A DNA stretch of 64,000 bases from the NCBI GenBank assembly GCA_039621445.1, contig CP154954.1:26486954-26550953 (forward strand). Direction: 5' to 3'. Below, piece by piece: positions 1 to 10,023 of this stretch (within the stretch, counting starts at the first letter, position 1; every line of letters starts with the position of its first letter). The notes beneath the pieces were generated by a model. That model made no database searches and had not been told where the DNA came from. It saw only the letters and a list, made by a program, of their open reading frames with translations. A program made the translations under genes and the position numbers. The DNA is from Euglena gracilis (taxonomy: Eukaryota; Euglenida; Euglenophyceae; Euglenales).

Positions 1-362
1 CAGCGGGTTGCTGGTGGGGGGTAGGGGGAAAGGGGGGGATTTGGAGGGGCAGGGGGAAGGGGGGGTAGGGGGGGTAGGAGGGATAGGGTTACTGGGTTCG
101 TGCCATGTCTCTGGATACATCTGTCCCGTTCAGTCGTTGAACACAACTGAAACAGATGCTCATTTTCAGCGATCAACAACAGAATACAAACAACTCTCCA
201 ACTGTGTATGTTTATGTGCCTGTGCACTCATGTTCGGGAGTGTTCTGCGGCGTTTCAAAAATGTTCTGCAGTACTTAACGGCATTCAAGCATGATTAGTG
301 GCGGGGCAGGCAAGCTACCAAAAGATTGTCATTGTTGCGAGGAACCAGGAGAGGATGGATCT
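1..362. other. G-rich edge, no gene seen
   Basis: The first 100 bases are G-rich with repeated GGGGTAGG-like runs. After that the sequence is ordinary mixed composition with no exon-like stretch or repeat that I can support. Confidence 0.5.
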
Positions 363-760
363 GTCCTGGGCAGCTGAAGGGGTGGCCGTGGGCGTGGCGG
401 ATGGCGTGGCGGATGGCGTGGAGGTGGGCGTTGCCGACGGCGTGACGGTCGGCGTGGCGGATGGTGTGGCCGAGGGCGTGGCGGTCGGGGTTGCCGACGG
501 CGTGACAGTCGGCGTGCCGGACGGTGTGGCGGAGGGGGTGGCCGTGGGAGTGGCGGACGGCGTTGCCGACGGCGTGGCGGTGGGCGTGGCCGATGGTGTG
601 GCAGTGGGCGTACTGGAGGGTGTGGCGGAGGGGGTGGCTGTTGGGGTGGCAGAAGGCGTGGCGGTTGGGGTGCCAGACGGTGTGGCAGATGGGGTGGCTG
701 TCGGAGTGGCCGAGGGCGTGGCAGAGGGTGTGCCGGTGGGGGTGGGGTCAGAAGCAGAGC
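363..760 (-). repeat. Thr/Pro/Ser block 1
   Basis: Degenerate tandem repeat with a 12-bp unit of the type GTGGCGGACGGC. On the minus strand one frame reads alternating (A/G)TPS and (A/G)TPT; on the plus strand it reads GVAD/GVAV. The left edge is the cassette border TCCTGGGCAGCTGAAGGGGT and the right edge is GTCAGAAGCAGAGCT, both shared with most later blocks. The other minus frames are also open (Arg/Pro-rich and His-rich), so openness alone does not prove coding. Likely an exon or exon remnant of a mucin-like protein, but unproven. Confidence 0.9.
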
Positions 761-1190
761 TTCAGGAGTCCAATGCGTTATTTTTCTGGCTCTGAAAAAA
801 ATATTCCGTTCCTTCTCCTCCTCTAACCCTTTCCTTTGGGAAGGTGTCTCTTGGCTTGACAGGATACCAAAACAGGTTCTTTCTAGGAATTTTACAGGAT
901 AAGGGTAGTGATCCACCTGGTCCTCTTCTGGGTAGAGAGCATTTGGTTCCTTTCCACTCGAAAATTACAAAACTATCAGCTTTGAACTCCCCAACAAAAA
1001 CGATGACGAACAAGAGACTTCGCACATGGATTGCACTGACAGAATTGTGTGTTCCCTGATCGCTCTGCCCCCGGATATTCACTGGGATGTCTGCACCAGC
1101 CCCCAACCCACCCCAGAGGCAAAACATTAAAGAGATGGGTGTGTGTGTGCTCCAGTGTGGCAAAAAAAAACTAAACTAGGAGAGGTGGCT
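761..1190. other. No gene seen
   Basis: Mixed-composition spacer between the first two blocks. I see no splice-bounded open stretch and no repeat. Confidence 0.4.
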
Positions 1191-1371
1191 CCGTCCTGGG
1201 CGGCTGAAGGAGTGGCCGTGGGCGTGGCAGATGGCGTGGCGGATGGTGTGGCGGTGGGCGTCGCCGACGGCGTGCTAGTGGGCGTTGCTGACGGTGTGGC
1301 CGAGGGCGTGCCTGTTGGGGTTGCCGACGGCGTGACGGTCGGCGTGCCGGTGGGGGTGGATGCAGAAACAG
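1191..1371 (-). repeat. Thr/Pro/Ser block 2
   Basis: Short copy of the 12-bp repeat block. The left border is TCCTGGGCGGCTGAAGG, one base different from block 1. The right border, GGGGTGGATGCAGAAACAGA, is a decayed form of the usual GCAGAAGCAGAG. In the minus Thr/Pro frame it sits inside an open stretch from about 1480 down to 1127, ending shortly after the border-encoded AAQDGA. Confidence 0.88.
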
Positions 1372-1456
1372 ACCCCCGAATAAGCACAACTGGTGACCCA
1401 GTGTGGCGAAGTGTTCTGGGCGGGACAGAGTTCTTTTGGCCACCCAATTTTCTCAG

Positions 1457-1619
1457 TTGCGTCAAAGTCTTGCTGGACATTTGGCAATGTCAAGCACCTC
1501 GAGGACGTTGCGACCAACTCCCCTGCCCTTGGCAACCGGTACAACCATGAAGCTTGGAATGAGGCCCCGTTCAGCCCCGTCTTCGCCCCCAAAGCATTCC
1601 CTGCGAAAGGGAAACCCAG
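1457..1619 (+). CDS. Candidate internal exon, unknown protein
   Basis: A 163-nt exon-like segment. It starts directly after AATTTTCTCAG, a good acceptor with a pyrimidine tract, and stops at CCCAG|GTGAGT, a near-consensus donor. The first two bases complete a split codon. The peptide then begins ASKSCW and contains YNHEAWNEAPFSPVFAPK, ending in AKGKP plus a split Arg codon. Codons such as GTC, AAG, CTC, GAG, GAC, TTC and CCC dominate, unlike the AT-rich flanks. I do not recognise the family. The matching upstream and downstream exons were not found nearby, so this may be one exon of a long gene or a relic. The only other reading is antisense, and it lacks such splice edges. Confidence 0.45.
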
Positions 1620-2802
1620 GTGAGTCAGACGAAATCTCAACTGAGGGGCGGAATGGGGGTGGGGGTGGGAGAGGTTAGGGGAAGGGAGGGTCAAAATGCA
1701 AAAAGAAGTGTTGCACTTTGAAGGTATGCAGATTTCTTTAAGGAGTCCCCAGCCCGGCCAGGGTGCTGCCTCATCGCAGGGGGGGGGGTCTTGCCCTCAG
1801 TGCCTTGCTGACTTGGAACACCTCGTTGGGTTCGCCGAAAGCCACCTTCACAAGAAGTCCACAGGGAGTGAAACATAACCTAACTATAAAATGAGAATAC
1901 CCCCCCCGGGGGGGGCACCTGACAGGTTGGCCAGTACCGGAGACCCTGACAACTTCCAATCATGACAGGTTGGCCAGTACCAAGAACCCTGGCAGTTTCC
2001 CGGGTTGGAGATTTGAAGAGAAAGAGAAAGTTAATGAAAATGACCCTTGCAGGTTGGCTGGTACCTGGGGCATGACAGTTTCCCGGGGGGGGGGGGGGGG
2101 AGAACGGGAAGGCTTGGTGGGTGGGGGTCGACCCCCACTCACCACAGCATTTTCACCAGTTTTGGGAAAATGGGGACGTTGCCGGGGCGATTTTAATTTT
2201 TTTGAAAAAATGAACCCAAAATGCATTATTTTTTGATGGAAACCCACATTTTTTCCGCAAAAAAAATCTCAAAAATTTCAGGTTTAAAAATTGGTACTTT
2301 GGGGGGGGGGTGAAAAAAAAAACGAAGGTAAAAAAAATTGTACCAAATTTTGGCACAGTCAAATCTTACTGACATTTTTCTCGTTGAAATTTTTTGGACT
2401 TTCAATTGCATTTTTTTCTTCAAAAACCTCTCAAAATCAAAATTTTGAGAAAATGTTGAAATTTTGGAAGGCTGAAAAAATGGTTTTAGGGGGGTGTTGG
2501 GGGGGACCCCCCGTATGGGTCCCAAAATGGGTGAAAAAACCCCTGGCGCCGAAGGCGGTGGGAAATTTTTTTTCGGGTCCAAAAATTGGTGCTCCCGGAA
2601 ATACGGGAAGAGGTGGCGGGGGGGTCGACCCCCCCACCACCTGGCAGTTCGGCCGATTCCCGTTCTGCTCTGCAGAGAGGGGGGTTAGGTTTAACAGGAG
2701 AGACATGGACACAAACTGGGAACCTGCCTTGACAGTCCAAACCCTCCCCATCCAAAAAAAAATGCACATCGGGGGTGGGGGATGTGACATAGCAGTGGGG
2801 TT
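1620..2802. other. Intergenic with dispersed motif and A/T tracts
   Basis: Holds three copies of a short motif (separate entry), long G and C runs at about 1783, 1905, 2084 and 2300, and an A/T-tract rich stretch at 2180-2480 whose many small open frames read like low-complexity noise. No gene supported. Confidence 0.5.
1915..2087. repeat. Triplicated GGTACC-centred motif
   Basis: Three approximate copies, at about 1918, 1963 and 2048, of a unit of about 40 bp. It runs TGACAGGTTGGCC-AGTACC, then a short spacer and CCCTGACA, and ends in TTTCC. Diverged copies recur near 8449, 12455, 16187 and 33180. It may be the core of a small dispersed repeat, and no function is evident. Confidence 0.6.
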
Positions 2803-3037
2803 CCGTCCTGGGCAGCTGAAGGGGTGGCCGTGGGCGTGGCAGATGGCGTGGCGGATGGCGTGGCAGTTGGGGTCGCCGACGGCGTGCTGGTGGGCGTGGC
2901 AGACGGTGTGGCCGAGGGCGTGCCTGTTGGGGTTGCGGAGGGAGTGGTGGTGGGAGTGCCGGAGGGCGTCGCGGACGGCGTGGCGGTCGGGGTTGCCGAC
3001 GGCGTGGCCGACGGCGTGCCGGTGGGGGTGGCAGACT
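2803..3037 (-). repeat. Thr/Pro/Ser block 3
   Basis: Copy of the 12-bp repeat with the standard left border (TCCTGGGCAGCTGAAGGGG). The right end GTGGGGGTGGCAGACTTGG lacks the AGAAGCAGAG border. The plus Gly-Val frame and the minus Thr/Pro and His-rich frames are all open through it. It lies downstream of an A/T-rich segment with no exon-like neighbour. Confidence 0.88.
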
Positions 3038-4065
3038 TGGGCGGCGCAAACCGCCGCCAGCGACCTCACCTGCCGTACCAGCTCACTGCCTTTCCCTCCG
3101 AGGAACTAATATCACCGGGAAACTGGACTCTCATACATTTTCCTGCCGCTGGAGACAACTAGGGGACCTGCTTACGGTGGGAGGTCAACTCCCCCGGGGC
3201 CAGATGCCAAAAACGGACGTGCGAACGCCTTTCTGTGAAAGGGTTTTGGAGGCAAACTCCTCCGCGGGGGATTGACCCTGCGACCTAGGGAGCGGACACT
3301 TCCGAGGTGGGTGGACGTATCTCCCTCTGCGCTTCCGTCTCTGCAGACTGTGTGGACAGTACTAAATGGCAATGACGTCGTGATGGTAATTGTGGTGGTG
3401 GTGATTATTGTGGGCAGGAATCTTTGAGGGAAAGCGATAGGCGTGGGGGGTCATCCCGGAGGATACTTCAATGCCCAAGGTTCAAAATGCCAGAGTCAGG
3501 CTAGGGTTAGGGTTGGGGGGGGGGGAGTGGGTCAATTCAGACAAAAAGACTTGGGACATCCTCACAATTTACAGTTAATCCCAAAAAAAATCAGTGGCTG
3601 GACCCATCAAAGGGGAGGGTTAGACCAGGCAGAATCCTAAAACAAAACCGCAAAAGGCAACTGGGGGAAGATTTTTTCCAGCACTTGCAGCAGGGGAAAA
3701 TGAAGGAAAGCCCATTGCCCCAAAAACCACATTACTTATATTTTTTCACAAATTTTCGCAAGTTTCTGCCTGTGTTTCTGCATTTCATTCCAAGGAAATA
3801 TCACCTCACCACAAGGTGCCAAAACCAGGCTTATGATACAAGAAGTTGACGGCTTCCCCCAATTTGTGTCCTCTCGCAAACCAGACAATAATTCCAGCAA
3901 TCTCAAGGAGGACCGGTCCCTTTTATTTTCAAAAGGTTTTGATTTAAAAAGAAAGAAAGCAAGAATTGGGAAAAATTACTCTGGCGGTTCTGTCCCAGGC
4001 CTTGTGTCTGCTACCCCAAACACAACCAAAAAAAAGCTGTTGGTAGTTTGCAACGCCCGAAACAG
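3038..4065. other. No gene seen
   Basis: Spacer of mixed composition. It contains a GTGGTGGTGATTATTGTGG microrepeat near 3393 and a short telomere-like CTAGGGTTAGGGTT at about 3502. No splice-bounded open stretch. Confidence 0.4.
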
Positions 4066-4452
4066 ATGGCGTGGCAGTTGGGGTCCCACTTGGCGTGGCG
4101 GACGGTGTGCCGGTGGGCGTCGCCGACGGTGTGCTGGTGGGGGTGCCAGACGGCGTCGCGGAGGGCGTGCCTGTCGGAGTGGCCGAGGGCGTCGTTGTTG
4201 GTGTGCCGGAGGGCGTCGCGGACGGGGTGGCGGTGGGCGTGGCGGACGGTGTGGCGGAAGGCGTGCCGGTGGGCGTGGCGGATGGGGTGGTGGTGGGCGT
4301 GCCGGAAGGGGTGGCGGTTGGAGTGGAGGTTGGGGTGGTGGATGGGGTGGTGGTGGGGGTGCCGGACGGCGTGGCGGAGGGTGTGCCGGTTGGCGTCGCG
4401 GACGGTGTGGCGGAGGGCGTGCCAGTTGGGGTGGGGGCAGAAGCAGAGCTCT
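4066..4452 (-). repeat. Thr/Pro/Ser block 4 (edge of array)
   Basis: About 387 bp, nearly identical through the repeat to blocks 5-8. The left border is different: instead of the CAGCTGAAG border it starts CGCCCGAAACAGATGG, as block 11 does. The right border AGAAGCAGAGCTCTGAATGG continues into array-unit sequence. An open minus frame runs from about 4759 to 3944, through flanking sequence and then the Thr/Pro repeat via [15 protein letters not shown]. It is the left-hand anchor of the tandem array. Confidence 0.9.
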
Positions 4453-6394
4453 GAATGGAAATGGGTCCAAAACGCTTCAGATGATGAAAAAAAGCTCTCT
4501 CTGTTACCCCAAGGTACCAAGGCACGAAGAAAGTGGCAGAATCTTCCGCTCTCCAAATGCCCCACACATATGTCCTTTTGGCCATCTTCCAGCCCCAGCT
4601 CTCGGAGGTTTTAAGATGGTGTGACTTGAAAAGAACTCCAGGGAGGGTGAGAAATGATACAATCGTCACCAGGGAATACACGTCCCAAACATATGGCCCG
4701 TGAATATATGTGTATGTGTGTATGTGTGAATATACATAAACAGCAAAGTTGCGAAACACGCTGTGGGTTGAGTTGCATTTGTGGCAGCCTTAAACTCCTG
4801 CCCTTGGGGGGGGGGTCTCCAGTAAGTGAACGATCGGGGGGATTAGACCACCTGGCGTTTTTCACAACAGGGACCTTTGCTTTTACTTCCCCAAACAAAT
4901 GTGTGATACAGCATCCCTGCTCCTTAGGGTTTTGGTTAATTGTGAGGGATAGGATCATGTTTAGGGTTTGGACTGGGGTTTGGGCTAGAATTTAGGCCGG
5001 TGGGCCCAGATGTAGGCCAGTATTAGGCTTAACTTAATCCAAATTTTGGCCCAGTTTCGGCAGAACCCCCTAACCTCCCAACTTTGGCTGAACCCTAACC
5101 TGCATCGCTCTTAAAAGAAACCACAACCATGATCCTTTGCCTAAAAATACAGAATTCCTCAAAATATGCCGACGTTAGACAATGGACCCCCCCCCACATT
5201 AAACCACAGGGACCCCAGGGGTTTAGAACTCCCAGTTGCACATAGGGTTCTGGCCAGAAGGGTGACCAACCAACCAGGGGGTCGGTTGTTGGACCAGGGG
5301 TCTAGAAAAAAAATGTCGGAGGGCACCCAGGACCCCCAAATAAGGTCAAATTTTCCTTCCGCGCTTTGCGCTGAAAATATTGGACAATTTGATAATTTTG
5401 CTCTATACAATCGTCCCCAGGGAGTACACATCCCAAACATACGGCCTGTGAATATGTGTGTGAATATATATAACATATAATACTATATATAACATATAAT
5501 ACTAAATATAAACAGCGAAGAAACGAAACACGCCGTGGGTTGAGTTGCATGTGGGGGGTCTAAAAGGGTCTAAAAAAAAAGGGTGGAAGGGAACCCGGGA
5601 CCCAAATAAGGTCAATCTTTTCTTTACGCCCTGTGCTTTGCGCCAAAAATTTGGGAAATTTGGTATTGTTTTGCTCAAAAAAAAGTACCAAAATTGGCAT
5701 TTGGCCGATTTTTGGTCGATTTTGGGTACAAAATTTTTCGGTCCGGCGCTCAGCGCCAGGCCAAACCTCTGAAAAAAGTGTCATTCAACCGGGGGGGGGG
5801 GGTCGTTCGACATTGGGGGGTTGTTGGACATAGAGGGGGGAGGAGGGTAGTTTAAGGGTGCCGCTTATGTGTGGGGGTTTCCCAAAGCCTGACTGGTCGG
5901 CCCACCAAACAACCAAAATGATTATTCAACTTGCCATCTGCCCGAAGGGAAAAAGGCAGGCTTAAAACCAAGGGAAGTAAGTTGAGTGATTTCCCCAAAG
6001 AGGGAATTGGCAGGGAGCAGGGAGGGAATTGATATGAAAGGTCTTCGGAAGAACTGTGGGAAAATTGTGGAAAAACTGCGGGAGTTGCAGGTTTGGGGGT
6101 TGGCACACTTCCTCTGGAAGGGACTTCAAAAAATTGCACAAATTTGGCCATTTTGCAACATAGATGTAAATTTTGAGCCGTTATTCACATTCTTTCCAAC
6201 AAAAAGGTCCAAGAAAATGAGTTTTTGTAATTTTGGGAACATGCTGATTCTGGAAATATGGAATTCCTTGGATGAAGCATCCAAAAATGGCAAAAAAAAT
6301 GACAAAAACTTTGTTATCAGGTAGACTATGGTCAGGATGAAAAATTTTCTCAGTCCGAAATTATTTCCCAGCAGAACTCGGGGAAAACACTACA

Positions 6395-6456
6395 AACAGG
6401 CCAAAAATTTGCCAAAATTTGTTCAAAATTTGCAAATTTTGGCAAATTTTGGCAAG
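6395..6456. promoter_or_regulatory. Phased AAAATTT array (unit 1 copy)
   Basis: Five A/T tracts of AAAATTT or AAATTTT type at 10-11 bp spacing, separated by GCC, GTTC, GC and GGC. Such spacing puts each tract on the same face of the helix, which is the classic design of intrinsically curved DNA. Copies are near 10405, 14115 and 18243, and the unit 4 copy is extended by a local duplication. Any biological role is inference. Confidence 0.6.
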
Positions 6457-6947
6457 CATGCAACAAAATAAACACTCCCCCCAATAGCACCCCCCCAACC
6501 CCCCCTCGGGGTCCGATTTCGGGGACCGAATTAATACCCCCCCCCCCAATTTCGGGCCAACGACCCAAGAATCACAATCTCTGACAACAAATTACGAAAA
6601 AAAAATATTTTTCTGGATCGTCTGGCCGCCAAAAATGCCAAATTTCATGAAAAAGTGAAGAAAAAAAATACCCCAAAGGGGGTTTTGGGTACTATTTTGG
6701 GTCCTGCGGGGCTTCAAAGATTTGGAAAATTTTGGGGTGCCATTACCCCCCAAATAACACCCCCCCCTCGGGCCGGGACTTCGAGCGAAAAAAAAATAAT
6801 ACCCGGGGGGGGTATTATTTGAGGGAGGTAAGCAAAAAAAGCACCTGGATGCCCTTATGAAACGTTCGAGAAGTGACCGGAACTCATTTTACCTTTGCAT
6901 TTCAGGTTCAGTCGAAGAAAACTGCAGAAAGGGGGGAAAATGCGGGG

Positions 6948-7031
6948 AAATTGCAGAAAATTTGTGGAAATTGCGGGGAAATTGCGGAAATCGCGCAAAT
7001 TGCGGAAAATTGCAGAAATTGTGGGAAATTT
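6948..7031. promoter_or_regulatory. Phased AAATT array next to block 5
   Basis: Eight AAATT tracts and one AAATC start at intervals of 10, 10, 11, 9, 9, 10, 9 and 10 bp, separated by GCGG, GCAG or GTGG. The mean spacing is 9.75 bp over 78 bp. It lies about 50 bp from the block border in every unit (also 10960-11042, 14675-14757 and 18895 onward). It may bend DNA or position a nucleosome. That it marks the 3' side of a minus-strand gene is inference. Confidence 0.65.
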
Positions 7032-7038
7032 GCGGATA

Positions 7039-7859
7039 TCAATCCGCCGAGCGGGGGAGGATACGACACAGCAATGGGGCTCCGTCCTGGGCAGCTGAAG
7101 GGGTGGCAGTTGGGGTCCCACTTGGCGTGGCGGACGGTGTGCCGGTGGGCGTCGCCGACGGTGTGCTGGTGGGGGTGCCAGACGGCGTCGCGGAGGGCGT
7201 GCCTGTCGGAGTGGCCGAGGGCGTCGTTGTTGGTGTGCCGGAGGGCGTCACGGACGGGGTGGCGGTGGGCGTGGCGGACGGTGTGGCGGAAGGCGTGCCG
7301 GTGGGCGTGGCGGATGGGGTGGTGGTGGGCGTGCCGGAAGGGGTGGCGGTTGGAGTGGCGGTTGGGGTGGCGGATGGGGTGGTGGTGGGGGTGCCGGACG
7401 GCGTGGCGGAGGGTGTGCCGGTTGGCGTCGTGGACGGTGTGGCGGAGGGCGTGCCAGTTGGGGTGGGGGCAGAAGCAGAGCTCTGAATGGAAATGGGTTC
7501 CAGAAGATCATGAAAGGAAGCTGAGATAAGAATGTCCTCCAAACGAATATCTCCCCCCTTGTCTGCAATGTGGCTATTGGTTTGACGCCTGTTATCCCTT
7601 ATTCTGGCCTGGCGCTGCTTTTCGCCTCTGGCCCTTTTTGTCTGTGTGCGTGGAGGTGGCCGGAGCCTGGCGGGACTGACTTCCTTTACGACGCTGTCCA
7701 CCATGTCCACCAAGTGGCTGCCAGGCACATACTCCACTTTAGTTGGGTGGGGGGTCTTCTTCACCGTGACTACGCTCTGGTAACTCCAGTCCATGACCCC
7801 AGCAGGTGTGGTTCGGACGAGTCCCCTGAGTTGGGAAGGAACTTGTGGGTGGGTCTGTC
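7039..7859 (-). CDS. Candidate gene copy A: basic N-terminal region plus Thr/Pro/Ser stalk
   Basis: One minus-strand frame is open from about 8196 to a stop at 7039-7041. From the ATG at 7794 it gives about 251 residues. The first 100 or so are complex and basic ([48 protein letters not shown]). It then passes in frame through SASAPTPTG into about 30 four-residue Thr/Pro/Ser units and ends [14 protein letters not shown]. Upstream an acceptor-like CCTAG lies at 7860-7864. Relative to copies B and C, this copy has a 10-base deletion about 25 bases upstream of the ATG, so the frame 5' of that point differs. A possible acceptor (CCATTCAG) just before the repeat means an intron may lie between the two parts. 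I recognise no domain. Low-complexity O-glycosylatable stalks of this type are usual in surface or wall proteins, which is only an analogy. Confidence 0.45.
7081..7482 (-). repeat. Thr/Pro/Ser block 5
   Basis: Full cassette with the standard left (TCCTGGGCAGCTGAAGGGG) and right (GGCAGAAGCAGAGCT) borders. It carries T at 7431 (GTCGTGGAC), shared with block 7 but not with blocks 4, 6 or 8. It forms the C-terminal part of the candidate copy A coding region. Confidence 0.95.
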
Positions 7860-7992
7860 CTAGGCCCGAAGGCACCTCATGGGGCAGCCCTGTCCCGCGA
7901 GTACACCCACTTGGAATCTGGTCAAGAACCCCCCTCCTGGGGACAAAGGCAAACCTAATTTCACCTACCCCCCCCCCCCCGGAAGCTGTCAC

Positions 7993-8058
7993 CTGAGAGG
8001 TCGGTACGAGACCAGAACAGGGCGTCGCTAAACCATCCAGGGGGGTCCAGCTGAGAGG
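7993..8058 (-). CDS. Candidate upstream exon, copy A
   Basis: A 66-nt minus-strand segment between CATATGTTCCAG (acceptor) and CTCTCAG|GTGACA (donor). It is open in two frames, as [16 protein letters not shown] and as [17 protein letters not shown]. Joined to the next exon, the first frame continues into DRPTHKFLP in copies B and C, while the second matches the frame of copy A. Identical segments exist at 12004-12069 and 15732-15797. A further upstream ATG context (CCACCCATGTCG) lies about 100 bp away. Confidence 0.3.
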
Positions 8059-8768
8059 CTGGAACATATGGGCTGGTTGGGAAAAGGCTGCTAGCTGACC
8101 CCCCCCCCCCACAGGGCTGAAACGAGCCCCGACCCGGGGACGACGACATGGGTGGCAAAAATCGAAACTGCAAAAATGTCCCCCAAAAACAGCCAATTAA
8201 GCAAGAAGTCGATTGTTTGACCGAAAATTATCCTGGCCCGCCCATTTCCGACCCATCTCCTCCCCATTTTTATCCCATTGATTACACCCCAAAAGTAAAA
8301 AAAAAATGGCAGCTGGAAAATAGCTAAAACTCGTCAATGGGGGGGAGGGCGGTTCGACGCTGGAAAAAGCCCCCCCTCCATCCTGGTGGGGGATGGGATG
8401 TCCTCCAGCTAAAGTGATGCATGGCACCGGAAATCCTGACAACTTCCTGCTGTGACAGATTGGCTGGTACCAGGGACCTTGACAATTTCCCAGATGGGAA
8501 ACTGCCAGGTTCCCTTCAGGCTCACTCTGGGAAAACGTTGAACACAAGCATTTTGAAACACTAAAAAAAAGGCCTTAAACTATGGCAACAGAAATTGTGT
8601 GTTTGGGGTCCTTTTCATGCAGACCTTTGTGTTGTTGGTCAGACATGTAAATCAGGTGTTCGACGAAGGGGTTGCCATAACTCTTTTTTAGCAGTGGGCA
8701 AACAATACTCTTTTATTTGATGGATGGATGCAGGATGTGCAATAAGTTATAAAAAGAATGAAACGTAA

Positions 8769-8897
8769 ATGTTGTCACCCGATTATGCGATGTATTTCCG
8801 AGAAGCGAAAAATCGACTCACAAGAATGACGAGGATGTATGAACGCCGAGATGACTGGTGCACTGGTGCAATTCCGCAAAGAAAATTGTGTAAATGA
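8769..8897 (+). CDS. Candidate small ORF, 42 codons
   Basis: Open from ATG (MLSPDYAMYFREAKN) to a stop after PQRKLCK. It is rich in Arg, Lys, Asp and Glu, with two RM-x-RM-like pairs (RMTRMYERR). An intact identical copy lies at 12775-12903. In the third unit (from 16510) the codon after AIP is TAA, so that copy is cut short. The codons show no strong G/C third-position bias, and chance plus duplication could explain the conservation. Confidence 0.2.
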   Translation: MLSPDYAMYFREAKNRLTRMTRMYERRDDWCTGAIPQRKLCK

Positions 8898-9732
8898 CTT
8901 CCAATTCTTTCTCTTCTGAGTCCCCAGAGTTTCATGGGATGGGAATGTTCCCCCTTGTTACCCCAAGGTTCCAAGGCACACAAAAAAAAGTGGCAGAATC
9001 TTCCGCTCTCCAAATGCCCCACACAAATGTCCTTTTGGCCATCTGCCACCCCCAGCGCTCAGAGCTCTTAAGGTGGTGTGACTTGAAAAGAACTGCAGGG
9101 AGGGTAAGAAATGATACAATCCTCCCCAGGGAATACACATCCCAAACATATGGCCTGTGAATATGTGTGTGTGAATATATATAACATAAAAATACTATAT
9201 ATAACATATAATACTAAATATAAACAGCGAAGAAACGAAACACACCGTGGGTTGAGTTGCACGTGGGGGGTCTAAAAGGGTCTAAAAAAAAAGGTTGGAG
9301 GGCACCCGGGACCCAAATAAGGTCAATCTTTTCTTTACGCCCTGTGCTTTGCGCCAAAAATTTGGGCAATTTGATATTGTTTTGCTCAAAAAAAGTACCA
9401 AAATTGGCATTTGGCCGATTTTTGGCCGATTTTGGGTAAAAAATTCTTCGGCCCGGCGCTCAGCACCAGGCCAAACCTCCGAAAAAAGTGTCCTTCGACC
9501 GGGGGGGGGGGTCGTTCGACATTGGGGGGGTTGTTGGACATAGAGGGGGGAGGAGGGTAGTTTAAGGGTGCCACTTATGTTTGGGGGTTTCCCAAAGCCT
9601 GACTGGTCGGCCCACCAAACAACCAAAATGATTATTCAACTTGCCATCTGCCCAAAGGGAAAAAGGCAGGCTTAAAACCAAGGGAAGTAAGTTGAGTGAT
9701 TTCCCCAACGGAGGAATTGGCATGGAGCAGGG

Positions 9733-10023
9733 CAGGCTTCTTTTTAAGACCCCCGGGGGGGAGGGGGGGGGGCCCCCCACCCACCCAGGGTGGCGCAGGA
9801 CCCCCCCCCCCGGGGGGGGGGGGGCCAGGGACCCCCCCCAAAATCGGGCCCGTTAAAGGCAATTTTCAAAAATTTTCGGCGCTTTGCGCCGAAAAGGTAT
9901 ACCCAGCGCCTCCGGCGCGGGACCCCCCCCCCCCGGGGGGGGGGGGGGCCGGCCCGGACCCACCCCCCCCCCCCCCCCCCCCCCCCCGGGGGGGGGGGGT
10001 CAGGTGACTTAAAAAGAAGCCTG
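9733..10023. mobile_element. hAT-like MITE in unit 2
   Basis: A 291-bp element with terminal inverted repeats CAGGCTTCTTTTTAAG and CTTAAAAAGAAGCCTG, flanked by the 8-bp duplication GAGCAGGG (9725-9732 and 10024-10031). The sibling units give the empty site (GAGCAGGGAGGGAATTG, single copy). An 8-bp duplication and CAGG-type ends are hallmarks of the hAT superfamily. The interior has facing C and G runs and a CGGCGC-TTT-GCGCCG hairpin, and no transposase, so it is non-autonomous. Confidence 0.88.

Larger units (their letters stand above)
4453..7080. repeat. Array unit 1 spacer (internally deleted and duplicated)
   Basis: Compared with the other spacers it lacks the segment equivalent to 7500-8950, where the candidate exons lie. 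It also has an extra segment of about 750 bp: the sequence around CCCAAACATATGGCCCGTGAATAT at 4688 recurs at about 5430. The extra piece carries unique sequence with AACCCTAACC-like fragments at about 5044-5100. The rest (5520-7080) matches the other units. Confidence 0.8.

Noticed and set aside
298-795. Plus-strand Gly-Val-Ala-Asp open frames in the blocks as genes
   Set aside because: Possible but less likely. The 6-bp class reads Thr-x-Thr-x on the minus strand, and several flanking frames join the Thr/Pro frame; plus-strand starts and donors are missing.
4066-4452. CRISPR-like array
   Set aside because: Direct 12-bp repeats without spacers, in a eukaryotic setting.
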